Assembly: GCF_963676685.1 (NCBI RefSeq)
Contig: NC_092349.1
Coordinates: 43,262,267-43,326,266, forward strand
Reading direction: 5' to 3'
DNA length: 64,000 nucleotides
DNA from: Mytilus edulis
Taxonomy: Eukaryota > Mollusca > Bivalvia > Mytilida > Mytilidae
A program made the translations under genes and the position numbers. Under the pieces are notes generated by a model. It had not been told where the DNA came from, searched no databases, and saw only the letters and a program-made list of their open reading frames with translations. This document shows positions 11,788-21,505 of the stretch, piece after piece; position 1 is the first letter of the stretch; each line of letters begins with the position of its first letter.

Positions 11788-14700
11788 GTACGATATGTAA
11801 TAGTTTTAAGAGTACTTAGATAATTGTTACACTTAACATGACTAAGTATATTTTCTATTTTTGTAAAAGGTAAACACATACGATTGGTGGACAAAGAAAT
11901 ATTAAGTAAAAAAATATAAGCAGTGTTAACTCATGCTCTTATTATTTTTAACTGTCATTTTTCAATTAAACAATTACTTTGTCAACTAATAAGTTGTGGC
12001 ATATTATGAAGATCCTCAACATATTTCAGTTCGTTTGAAAAAAAAATATTTTTAATATTCAAAGAAAGTATATTTTACAGATTTCATTCTTAGAAATTAC
12101 TGAATCGAGCTCTTCCAAAGATGATCAAAACAACTTTAAAAATATATTGAAATTTACACCAATGTTTAAGTAGATTGTTATGTTCACGGTCAAAGACGTA
12201 AAACTGATACAATAAGACAAGACACTTAAAGAATGTCATCTCAAAACATACGACATGTTCCAATTGTGTCATGCTAGCAAAACGTTTTTCAGTTTTACTT
12301 TTGCATAATTCTTTTATTTATAATCAATAAAAACGACAAACTATCAATACCAAGACAAAAAAGTGTTTTATATTGAATACGTAAACTTTTCCTTTCGTTT
12401 TTATAGGTTTTATTTAACAGGTGTCATATTTTCAAATGTTTTGTGTTGAATTGATTTTTATTGCAAGTCCTTCTATCTGTATGTCAGTGTCCAATTCATT
12501 TTCAAATTAAAAAGTCATTGAATAACTACAGATGATATTATGACTTTTGACGTCCAGGATAATTTTGTTCTTTCAGGAATCTTGTGCTGATAGGAAATTT
12601 TTGGTATTAACTGATACAATTATTCGCGGTATTTTTAGACTCTAATGATATATAGCTTAAAGTATGAAATTACGGATTTTTTGTGTTATTAAAATTTGCT
12701 GTTACAAAATGTTAGAAGTTATTCTAAATTAAGGAACGTATCTCCCTCATGCAAAGCTCTGATTCCTTTGACGGATTTGGCTATACTTTTTTACCTTTTG
12801 GATTATTGCTCTTCATCTTTTATATAAGCTTTGGATTTTAAATATTTTGGCCACGAGCATCACTGAAGAGACATGTATTGTCGACATGCGCATCTGGTGC
12901 AGGAAAATTGGTACCGTTAATGTTATTACTACCACTGGGTCGATGCTTCTGTTGGTGGACTGTTAGTCCCCGAGGGTATCACCAGCCCAGAAGCCAGTAC
13001 TTCGGTACTGGCATGAAAATACGGATTTTTTGTGTTATTAAAATTTGCTGTTACAAAATGTTAGAAATGATTATAAATTAAGGAATGTATCTCCCTCGTG
13101 CAAAGCTCTGATTCCTTTGACGGAGTTGGCTATACTTTTTTTACCTTTTGGATTATTGCTCTTCATCTTTTATATCAGCTTTGAATTTCAAATATTTTGG
13201 CCACGAGCATCACTGAAGAGACATGTATTGTCGAAATGCGCATCTGGTGCAGGAAAATTGGTACCGTTTATGTTATTACAGTAAATTAGCTGATTTTATA
13301 TAATCACATTAATCAGTGATTTTTTAGAAAGAATTCAAGTAAATATGTTCATCCTAAATTAGATATAGGAAGATGTGGTATGGGTTCCAATGAGACAACT
13401 CTCCATCCAAGTTGCAATTTATAAAAGTAAACCATTAAAGGTCAAGGTACGACCTTCAACACAGAGCCTTGGCTCAAACCTAACAGCAAGCTATAGAGGG
13501 CCTAAAAAATTACTAGTGTAAAACCATTCAAACGTGAAACCCAACGGTCTAGTCTATATAAAAAAGAAAAACGAGAAACACGTATGGACTACATAAACAG
13601 ACGACAACTACTGTACATCAAATTCTTGACTTAGGACAAGTGCAAATATTTGCAACGGGATTAAACGTTTTAATGGTACCAAACCTTCTCCCTTTTCGGA
13701 AAAAATGTTATAACATCACAACATAGAAAGACAAACTATAAAATATCTGTCGGAAGGCTTAACTCAATCACAAAACGCAAATTAACACACAATAAACGAA
13801 TAAGATGTTATTCGAATTGTTTTTCCGATAACGGAGTCTATTATTACAAGCTAATTGCTACCATAGAGATAATAGAAGAGATATAAGAATATGTGCCATT
13901 ACAACAACACTTTATAATCAGTTTCGATAACATATGGTAGGCATTTTTGAAGACAATTACAAATGTACCCTGCTACAGTTTAATCAGTTGTATGAATCAG
14001 TGAAATATATGTCAATTATAATGATAATGGTTATGTGTAATTATACGTAAAATCAGTTCTGTATTCCTTGTACAAGTAATGAAATAAGAAAAATAACACG
14101 TACTCTAAATAAAAAATCTTTCAATTGTTTTAACAGGATATACTAACCAAAGATACATTTATCAGTGACATCCGAAATGCTGGGAAAGACATGTTAGCCG
14201 TTGATGTCTTCGGTGCTGTTATAAATTATTTCAAAAATCATTTGTTAAAAGACTTAACCTTACCAGGAAATCAGACTTTTGATAACGAATACGTTCATTG
14301 GGTGATCACAGTTCCAGCCATTTGGGACTATGAAGCTCGACATTTCATGGCGGAAGCTGCAAAAAAGGTACTGCAAAGAATCATCTTACTTATTTCAAAC
14401 GATCTTGTCTACAAATGCTTCATATTTAAATGTATGTACATTTTTGTTTAACAAGACTGCGTTGACGCAGATTTCAGTGATATTACCATTTTGTTTATGT
14501 CTAACTTCAGAAAATTTAGAACAAGGGCAGTTACCTGGATGTTCCAATGCAATTAAAAATAATAAATAAGTATTAGATTATTTTAGTATTTTATTTAGAC
14601 ATGGATAATAATGTGTGTAGTTTTCTAAGACCTTGAGTTATACGGTTGAGTTTAAAGTAACTGGCTTCTTTGTAATGAATTTAGATTGTTTTTATACGAC

Positions 14701-17700
14701 GTAAACACTATCTAATATAAAAAACTAAAGAATTAGGAATGCTCAATATAAAAAACAAAATTTTATAAATACATTGATGAGAATAGAGTATTATGGATAA
14801 ACCCACATAAAGCTTATATAAATGGATCGATCTGCATTTTGATCCGGGTATCTATGATGAGTTTATCTACATAGTCTTATCCTAAACGAATAATAGAATT
14901 CGAAATTGTGAATTGATATAGAAAAATCAGGATTATGATAATAGTCTTTGTAGAAATTAACTCAAATATTGGATTTATATCATTGTGTAAATCTTTAAAA
15001 TGGGATTATAACCTATCGTAAAACCTTCGGAAAAATGATGGGAAAATTTAACTGCTTGTTAAATTTGTTAAATGTAGACTGCTTATTTCTAAAGATTTAT
15101 ATTTAGGAGGTTTTGTCGCCATTTATGCCACTCATTTTCTTATTTGTAATTAGTATTCGTTATTAATTTATATAATTATTGAAAAGCCTCCTGCAGTTTT
15201 GTTTTGTTTTTTTTTTGTTTGTTTTTGTTTTTGCTTTGTCTGTTTGTATTACCTTTACATCTTTTGTCAACTGCGAAGAATAAGTAAAATGCATTTCTAC
15301 TATTTTTCAATTAATTACAGAAAAACAAGTGAAACATTCTATTTAGAAAAAAAAAACTAATTTCGGGGGAGTGTTTTTTTTATGTTTAATTAAACATATT
15401 TAGAATGTTTAGAAACAGACAAGATAGTTGAACTACATCCTGAACATGTATATCACATTCTTGTGATGTTTTTTTTTTTTTATATTTGAAAAAAAAATGA
15501 CATTATTCAATCTAGATCTTATGGAAAGATACATATATGTAGTACAGTAGTAATATGTTATTTTTGGCCCGAACTTTGCTTCATATAGTAAAAGTAAAAA
15601 TAGTCTGGAAGCTGTTGTTCAGTAACTGTTATTGTCGTTCGTCAATGTGGTTAATAAGTGTTTCTCGATCCATGTTTTTTATATAGATTCCGCCGTTGGT
15701 TTTCCTGTTTGAATAGTTTTACACTAATCATTTTAATTGCCCTTTTCTTGCTGTTCGATGTACACTAAAGCTTCGTGTTGAAAGCCGTACTTTGACCTAT
15801 CATAGTTTACTGTTGTTAATTGTGACTTTGATGGAGAGTTGTCTAATAGGCGCTCATTCCATATCGTCTTATATTTATTTAGAAAGATTTGTCTATTTTA
15901 CAGGTCATGTTTTTGTCACATAGCTATTTAATCTTTAGGTTCTTACACATCCTTTGCTAATACTACTTGATCTTGATAAGGAGTTAGAGGTATATATCAT
16001 TTAAACATTCGAATGGTAAGCAAACAGTCTCCAACAAGTGTATTCACTTTATATCCAGTCGTAAGTTAAAACAAAAGTGTATTTTCAGCAAGGGACCATA
16101 TTCAACTGAATACGCGTTACTCTATATGCATGTCAAAAATGCATGAAAAACTCTTTTGAATATCATTGTAGGCTAATATAAAACTTGATCAGTTGACAAT
16201 TGTTGCAGAACCCGAGGCCGCATCATTCTATTGTCGCACGGTACCAACTGAGGTCAAATCAACTTCATGTGGTAATAAACAAATAGCTTTAATGCAGAAA
16301 GGCTCACAGTATATCGTTTTGGATCAAGGAGGTAAGTTACAAACCGACAATACTTTATAAAAACAATGTGCACGCTTGGAGTAGGTTATGATTACTCTTG
16401 TTGATTAAGTTTGGTAAAGTTCATATTTCTTGGTTTTCTTTTAAAAAAAAAATCAATTTACCTCAATAAAAATTATTTCGATAAACAAATTGCGAATCGT
16501 TTTCTCAGTTTCAAAATTAAATATTAAGTCAGCTGAAATTCGTCGCAGTTATCGGTAGAAATAATCTAAACTATCAATCGCGCTCACTCGAGATGTAGTT
16601 TTCCACAGTCCATTCATAAATCGTCAAAACAAAAACCACTTCTGACCTACCTTTTAAGTGATCGCACTGTAATAATTCTGACCTTCACATTTTCCAGAAT
16701 GTTTTCCATTGTAATTCCGCCATTTTCGTTTCTATGAGGATCCTTTTTTTACATATGAAATAAGTCACTTTCGGGGTTTCCAGTAATGTTCTTTTCATTT
16801 ATGTGATAAAGTTTCCCGCGCTTTATGCAAATTTCATGAAATTGAACTCCACGGAAACACTTCCGGTAAAAACAATGGCGGATTCCACCATTCAAAATCG
16901 TGTTGCAAAATGTGAAGGTCAGGATTATCACAGTGCAATCACTTAAAAGTTAGGTCAGTAGTGGTTTTTCTTTTGGCAATTTATGAATGAAATGTGAAAA
17001 ACTATATCACGAGTGAACGTGGTTGACAGTTTAGATTATTTTTACCGATAACCGCTACGAATTTCAACTGACGGCGACTTTAGTGTTTAAAATTTGTTAT
17101 CAATATATTTTGAGGTTTTCGTCCTGTCACTTCAAGTTAACACCGTGAGACTAAACTATATATTTATCAAAAGAAAATTTTCTAAACCTGGAGAAAAACA
17201 AACATATAATTGATTATTTTATTTTTTTTATTTTTACTGAACAATTTGACTCACAACGAGAAAAAAAACAAACTAATTGCACTTGTTCTGGCAGTTGTAT
17301 CTAATAGATATTGACAGTTTTGTCGTATAATAAATATATAAATATATTCTGTCAGTTTGGTCCAAGAAAAGATTTTAACAGTCATACCCTAAAGCTACTA
17401 ATTGTAATCCTATAAGTGACATCATCTTTGTGTTATATTTCTTTTGGCGTAAAAATTTGGAGTGTTGTGTATAAATAGGGGAGACGAAGCTATTAACAAA
17501 TTGCATTAACTGTTGGAGGTTTTTTTTTATTGTTTAATTTGAAGGATTAATTTTGTTGGAAGGGGAGTATGTTTGGATCTCCAACTGCTCACTAATAATT
17601 TTTAATTCTACTAAAAGAGGGACGAAAGATACCAAAGGGACAGTCAAACTCATAAATCTAAAACAAACTGACAACGCCATGGCTAAAAATGAAAAAGACA

Positions 17701-18522
17701 AACAGAAAAACAATAGTATACATGACACAACATAGAAAACTAAAGAATAAACAACACGAACCCCACCAAAAACTAGGGGTGATCTCAGGTGCTCCGGAAG
17801 GGTAAGTCGTATGTTCCTTTGATGGTCAATATAGAACCAATTTGACGGAATTATTTTCTGAATTTTTAGGCGGAACTACAGACATTATTGTTCATGAAGT
17901 TAAAGGTCCTGATACCCTTCAAGAAATACATCACCCTTTTGGAGGTTGTTATGGAGGAAATACAGTAAATGAACAGTTTGTTTCATTTCTTGACAAAATA
18001 TTTGGTGAAGACGTTGTGCAGCATATTCGTAAAAACTATCCATCCGAATATTTTGACTTGCTGTCAGAATTTGAAAATAAGAAGACGTCCTTCAGTGGAG
18101 AAAACAGTGATGACATTTCTGTTCGTTTACCTTTGAAATGGCTTACTTGCTTTCAGGAAAAAACAGAGAGATCAATATCCGAAGAAGTAAAAAAGCCAAC
18201 ATTAAAGAATAAGGTCTCTGTTAGAAATGACAAGATGCGAATCAAACACGATGTGTTTCTGTCATTTTTTGAATATTCAATTAAGAAAGTTTTGGAAATT
18301 TTAGAAAAACTTTTAAAAAAGCCACATATTAGAAATATTGATTTACTTCTGGCTGTAGGGGGTTACTGTGAATCGATGTTTCTAATCAATGCCATAAGAC
18401 AAAGATTTCCAAAGCTTAATGTTATCCAGCCAAAGGATCCATCTCTCGCTGTATTGAAAGGTGCAGTTTTGTATGGTTTTAAATCACACACTGTTAGCCG
18501 GCTAGCATCACATTATTGTTAA
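11488..18522 (+). CDS. HSPA12-type Hsp70 ATPase module, exons 11488-11787, 14137-14367, 16172-16331, 17870-18522
   Basis: Four exons code for a nucleotide-binding domain of the HSPA12 (Hsp70 family 12) type, a distant actin/Hsp70-fold ATPase strongly expanded in bivalves. Motifs in order: phosphate-1 IDFGTANSGYAY, connect-1 VITVPAIWDYEARH, LTIVAEPEAASFYC, phosphate-2 LDQGGGTTDIIVHE (across the 16331/17870 splice) and adenosine motif LLLAVGGYCESMFL. All splice phases agree (0, 0, 1), giving about 448 codons. The protein stops soon after GAVLYGF, where HSPA12 proteins usually continue by more than 100 residues, so the C-terminus is short. No start codon sits in the first exon. It begins in phase 0, exactly matching the end of the COR exon at 10672. 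Confidence 0.85.
12857..12900 (+). ncRNA. Hammerhead ribozyme, core-mutated copy
   Basis: Same fold as the downstream copy: stem I GCATCA/TGGTGC, CTGAAGA at 12863-12869, stem II GACA/TGTC, stem III palindrome ATGCGCAT. The second core block reads GACA (12883-12886) instead of GAAA, which should abolish cleavage. Confidence 0.8.
12993..13012 (+). other. Perfect TTCG-loop hairpin in the retrozyme unit
   Basis: GCCAGTAC, TTCG loop, GTACTGGC: eight perfect pairs closed by a UUCG-type tetraloop, inside the 350-nt unit between the two ribozymes. Confidence 0.8.
13207..13250 (+). ncRNA. Hammerhead ribozyme, intact core (subfamily 2)
   Basis: Stem I GCATCA (13207-13212) pairs with TGGTGC (13245-13250). 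The CTGAAGA core is at 13213-13219. Stem II is GACA (13220-13223)/TGTC (13229-13232) with a 5-nt loop. GAAA is at 13233-13236, then the self-complementary ATGCGCAT, with C13244 at the predicted cleavage site (AUC triplet). All invariant hammerhead residues are present. The palindromic stem III is too short to close within one molecule and fits the dimeric hammerheads of animal retroelements. Confidence 0.85.
13372..13830 (+). repeat. Dispersed repeat family A, long copy
   Basis: Aligns along most of its length with 19095-19560 (ccaatgagacaactctccat, cacagagccttggctc, aacatcacaacatagaaag). Diverged copies are at 4485-4680 and, on the other strand, 15660-15890 and 27540-27705. No coding capacity or clear ends; the type is unknown. 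Confidence 0.75.
14137..14367 (+). CDS. HSPA12 exon 2 (connect-1 motif)
   Basis: Acceptor ttttaacag ends at 14136, and donor GTACTG is at 14368. It codes for 77 residues in phase 0, from DILTKDTF to FMAEAAKK, including HWVITVPAIWDYEARHFM, the connect-1 region of the HSPA12 ATPase domain. Confidence 0.85.
14580..16171. other. Intron with simple-sequence tracts and a family A copy
   Basis: Holds poly-T/TTTG tracts near 15200 and 15465-15495, and a minus-strand copy of repeat family A at about 15660-15890 (gagagttgtctaatag is its diagnostic inverted word). No exon seen. Confidence 0.5.
16172..16331 (+). CDS. HSPA12 exon 3 (EPEAAS motif)
   Basis: Acceptor cattgtag ends at 16171, and donor GTAAGT is at 16332. 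It codes for 53 residues plus one base: LDQLTIVAEPEAASFYCR, a linker, then QYIVLDQG, the start of the second phosphate motif. It is too short and too stop-flanked to show as a long reading frame. Confidence 0.85.
16523..17083. mobile_element. MITE with long terminal inverted repeats, about 560 bp
   Basis: The outer arms are diverged inverted copies. Left: ctgaaattcgtcgcagttat, aaataatctaaact, accacttctgacctac, ctgaccttcacattt. Right: the same blocks inverted, near 16910-17075. The arms are about 190 bp. No transposase. The target duplication is not clear. It lies in the last HSPA12 intron. Confidence 0.7.
17615..17810 (+). repeat. Dispersed repeat family C, long copy
   Basis: Starts gagggacgaaagatacc and ends ggggtgatctcaggtgctcc. 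The same segment is present inverted at 25875-26070, with fragments at 6135-6200, 53225-53290 (inverted) and 54520-54595. It stops about 60 bp before the last HSPA12 exon. Confidence 0.8.
17870..18522 (+). CDS. HSPA12 exon 4 (phosphate-2 and adenosine motifs, stop)
   Basis: Acceptor tttttag ends at 17869, and the first two bases complete a Gly codon split with exon 3. Codes GGTTDIIVHEV, a variable mid region with basic stretches, LLLAVGGYCESMFLINAI, then AVLKGAVLYGF and a stop at 18520-18522 after ASHYC. An AATAAA lies at 18524-18529. The C-terminal extension usual in HSPA12 is absent, and no donor was seen before the stop. Confidence 0.85.
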
Positions 18523-18585
18523 AAATAAATGAAATTGATTAACTTAAATTGTAATGTCCTCCCTTGGGTGGACCAATAGACCTAC

Positions 18586-18707
18586 ATATGGTAAATTCTG
18601 GAATAATCTATTAACTTTCACTTAATCTTAATTCTCAACAGATGATTTTGTGTGAAGGTCAATTTTGTAGTATCAAATCTTGACAAAAATGGTTATATTT
18701 TAATTCG
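18586..18707 (+). repeat. About 120-bp direct repeat, copy 1
   Basis: The segment from atatggtaaattctggaata to atggttatatttta is repeated almost unchanged at 19794-19912. Confidence 0.85.
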
Positions 18708-19094
18708 CTATACGTCTTTTCAATCACATTTAGCAACGGACTTAATACTCAGGGCCATGTATGACCTTTATAGAATTTTATAGAAGTACTATAAATAAAC
18801 ATTCATTTGTTATCCATGAATTTAATTTATATAATTTTTATATACTACTATTATTATCTATTATCAAGTGTTATTAATGGTTAGTTAATTTATCTTGTAA
18901 CTGACACTTCCTGTCTAACTCGGAACTTAACATAGAAACTAGTATGCTGATCTTTAGCTCGTTTTATTTTTAAGGAAAAGGTTTCCATTACAAATACCTT
19001 TTGTGATTGAAAACATTCTACGGTTTGTTGACACGAACTGGAATGTGTAAAGATGACAAAAATATAACAAAACTCTTGTATTTTGTTTCATATG

Positions 19095-19560
19095 ATAGAT
19101 ATAAAAGGATGTGGTATGCGTGGCAATGAGACAACTCTCCATCCAAGTCACAATTTGTAAAAGTAAACTATTATAGGCCAATGTCTGTATTCAATACAGA
19201 ACTTTGGCTCACATCGAACAGCAATCTATATAGGGTCCCCAAAAAATACTATTGCAAAACCATTCATAACAGATCAAACGGTCTAATCTATATAAAAAAA
19301 AACGAAAGACGAGAATTACTTATGAACCACATCAACAAACGACAACCATTGAACAATCGGTTCCTGACCTAAGTCAGATGCAAACAAATGCAGCGGGTTT
19401 AAACGTTTTTATAGTTACCAACCTTCACCCTTATCTGAAAAGATAGTGTAACATCACAACATAAAAGGACACACTATAAAATATCAATTGAAATGGCTTA
19501 ACTCAATCAAAAGACATATTAATACAAACAAGTGAATATACACTGAACAACTAAATTTGA
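19095..19560 (+). repeat. Dispersed repeat family A, long copy
   Basis: Matches 13372-13830 over about 450 bp (ggatgtggtatgcgtggcaa, tgagacaactctccatccaa, taacatcacaacataaaagg). Confidence 0.75.
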
Positions 19561-19793
19561 TCTAGGACAGAATGTAAAGACAAAATCAATAAAATAAAAT
19601 AAAGGTTGACGCATTAAACATGTTAAATAGAAACAGATATAAAAATGTATTACATTTTTGCCTCAAAAGACAAGAGTGTTACAAACATAAATATATGTTA
19701 GGACATAGTTGTTGGTAAAGGGGAAAGTATATGAGAATAAGAATAAGAATACTTTATTAATCCAATTATAGACCTGGAATAGAATATGGTAAA

Positions 19794-19912
19794 TTCTGGA
19801 ATAATTTATCAACTTTCACTTAATCTTAATTCTCAACAGATGATTTTGTGTGAATGTCAATTTTGTAGTATCAAACTTGACAAAAATGGTTATATTTCAA
19901 TTCCACGGGTTT
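19794..19912 (+). repeat. About 120-bp direct repeat, copy 2
   Basis: Second copy of 18586-18707. The family A repeat and about 600 bp of other sequence lie between the copies. Confidence 0.85.
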
Positions 19913-21330
19913 TAAATTTCATACAATGATTACAATGATTTGTTTTATAACAATGAAATAATAAAATGAAATACATCACAATAGAATACTGAACAGTTAT
20001 TGCCTGCACATGGAAGTGAAAGTAATATGGAAGACAATCTGTTTCTTTAAGGATTATTCCCCTTTTAATAGATATGGTGTTTTGAGCTGCATAAAAATGA
20101 AATGCAGCCCCAACTGATTAGATATAAGGGTATTTTTCTCCCATGTACACACAGCACCAATTACTAGATATTTATGTATATAATTTTATTTTGTTTACAA
20201 TTGCAAGAATATGATAAGCACGTTAGAGATTTGACTGCAGTTTATTAATGCATATATAAGCATTTACATATTAATAGATGAAATATGCATACACGTAGAT
20301 GGAGAAATGTGAATTTAAATTTAATTTTTTGAATTTAAAGTATATATATATTACTTTATAATCAGTTATGGACTTCAGAAGTGAACTAACATTCAATTGT
20401 TTCCATATTTTTTGTTATCTTTCGTGAATTATTTTATGGAGGGAGGTAGTAAATAGGCATATTTAACTTGTTGATCAATTCCAAAAAGTAACGATTTTTG
20501 CTATGCAAATATCATTAAAAAAATGCAATAAAAAAAATACTGAAATGCAATTCAAGCTAGACAAAGAAGAGAAAATGTATGGCTCATTGTTTAAAGGTCT
20601 AACCAAAAGGCCGTTTAACACCTATGACAAAAACGAAAAAAACAATAAACAAAGACATTGATTACACTAGGCAGATAATATTGTTAGACTATGAATTAAA
20701 GGTTTTTTCCCGTTAGATCCCGTTAATCAATAGATTACTTTTATAATGTGACATACATGTTAGTAAAAATCAATAAATGAATGAAACGAGAATATTAAGG
20801 AAACTGAATATAAAGACTGTGGTTAGTAAGAACGTCACCATTATATATATAATATTGATCGTTGACTATTTATTCAGTCATTTTATATATATATATATAT
20901 TGCATATATAAAACAAAAAGTTGAATGTGTTTCATCTTATTGTGTGATGCATAGGTTTTTTGTGTTTCATCTTATTGTGTGATGCATAGGTTTTTTTTAT
21001 GTACAGTCTTAATTAAAAAAAAAAGAAAATAAACAGAGAGTGGCAATTAAGTTACAGGATAGTTTATCGTTGTATAAAGCTCATCCATTACGTTTCATCT
21101 GCAAACCTCTCGATAAAAACCACCTGCAGGAATTGAGACGGATCGATACTAGTTGTATTAACCGCGTATAGTCTCCATTCATATATGCTTTTTTTCTACA
21201 ATGCAACTCGACACTCGGATCACAATTATATCATAACAAAAAATTATCACATAACCTTCAGATTTCGTATTCAAATACAAACCTGATTGACGGCTTAAAC
21301 AAACAGAAACTGCTATTGTGAATTACATAA
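19913..21330. other. Repeat-rich intergenic DNA
   Basis: No gene seen. It includes a (TA)n run near 20883-20900 and a perfect 35-bp tandem duplication at 20926-20960/20961-20995 (tgtgtttcatcttattgtgt). Confidence 0.5.
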
Positions 21331-21505
21331 GCCGTATTTGGCACAACTTTTGGGAATTTTGAATCCTCAATGCTCCTCAATGCTCTTCAATTTTGTACTT
21401 GTTTGGCTTTATAAATATTTTGATATGAGCATCACTGATGAGTTTTATGTAGACGAAACGCGCGTCTGGCGTATTAATTATCATCCTGGTACCTTTGATA
21501 ACTGT
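21331..21505 (+). mobile_element. Retrozyme-like repeat, subfamily 1 copy B
   Basis: From gccgtatttggcacaacttt to acctttgataact, near-identical to 48265-48440 apart from a small internal duplication (tgctcctcaatgctcttcaa). Carries a hammerhead at 21429-21472. A 65-codon frame across it is not a gene. Confidence 0.75.
21429..21472 (+). ncRNA. Hammerhead ribozyme (subfamily 1, stem I mismatch)
   Basis: CTGATGA at 21435-21441 and GAAA at 21455-21458. Stem II is GTTT/AGAC (one U-G pair). Stem III palindrome ACGCGCGT, with C21466 at the cleavage site. Stem I GCATCA/TGGCGT has one A-C mismatch (A21432). The core is intact, so cleavage is possible but weakened. Confidence 0.75.

Larger units (their letters stand above)
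12662..13277 (+). mobile_element. Retrozyme subfamily 2, near-dimeric copy
   Basis: Two direct copies of a repeat (about 12662-12930 and 13013-13277) joined by a unique spacer. Each copy carries a hammerhead fold at the same place. Cleavage at the two sites would release a 350-nt unit, 12895-13244. The unit contains a perfect 8-bp hairpin with a TTCG loop at 12993-13012. The sequence 3' of each ribozyme holds GGTACC, as in subfamily 1. It lies in the first HSPA12 intron. Retrozymes are known as non-autonomous retroelements moving via circular RNA; assignment here is an inference from this arrangement. Confidence 0.8.

Noticed and set aside
12878-13284. Two overlapping + strand frames of 67 and 79 codons
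   Set aside because: They run across the retrozyme repeat and its ribozyme. The similarity between them comes from the direct duplication, not from a protein.
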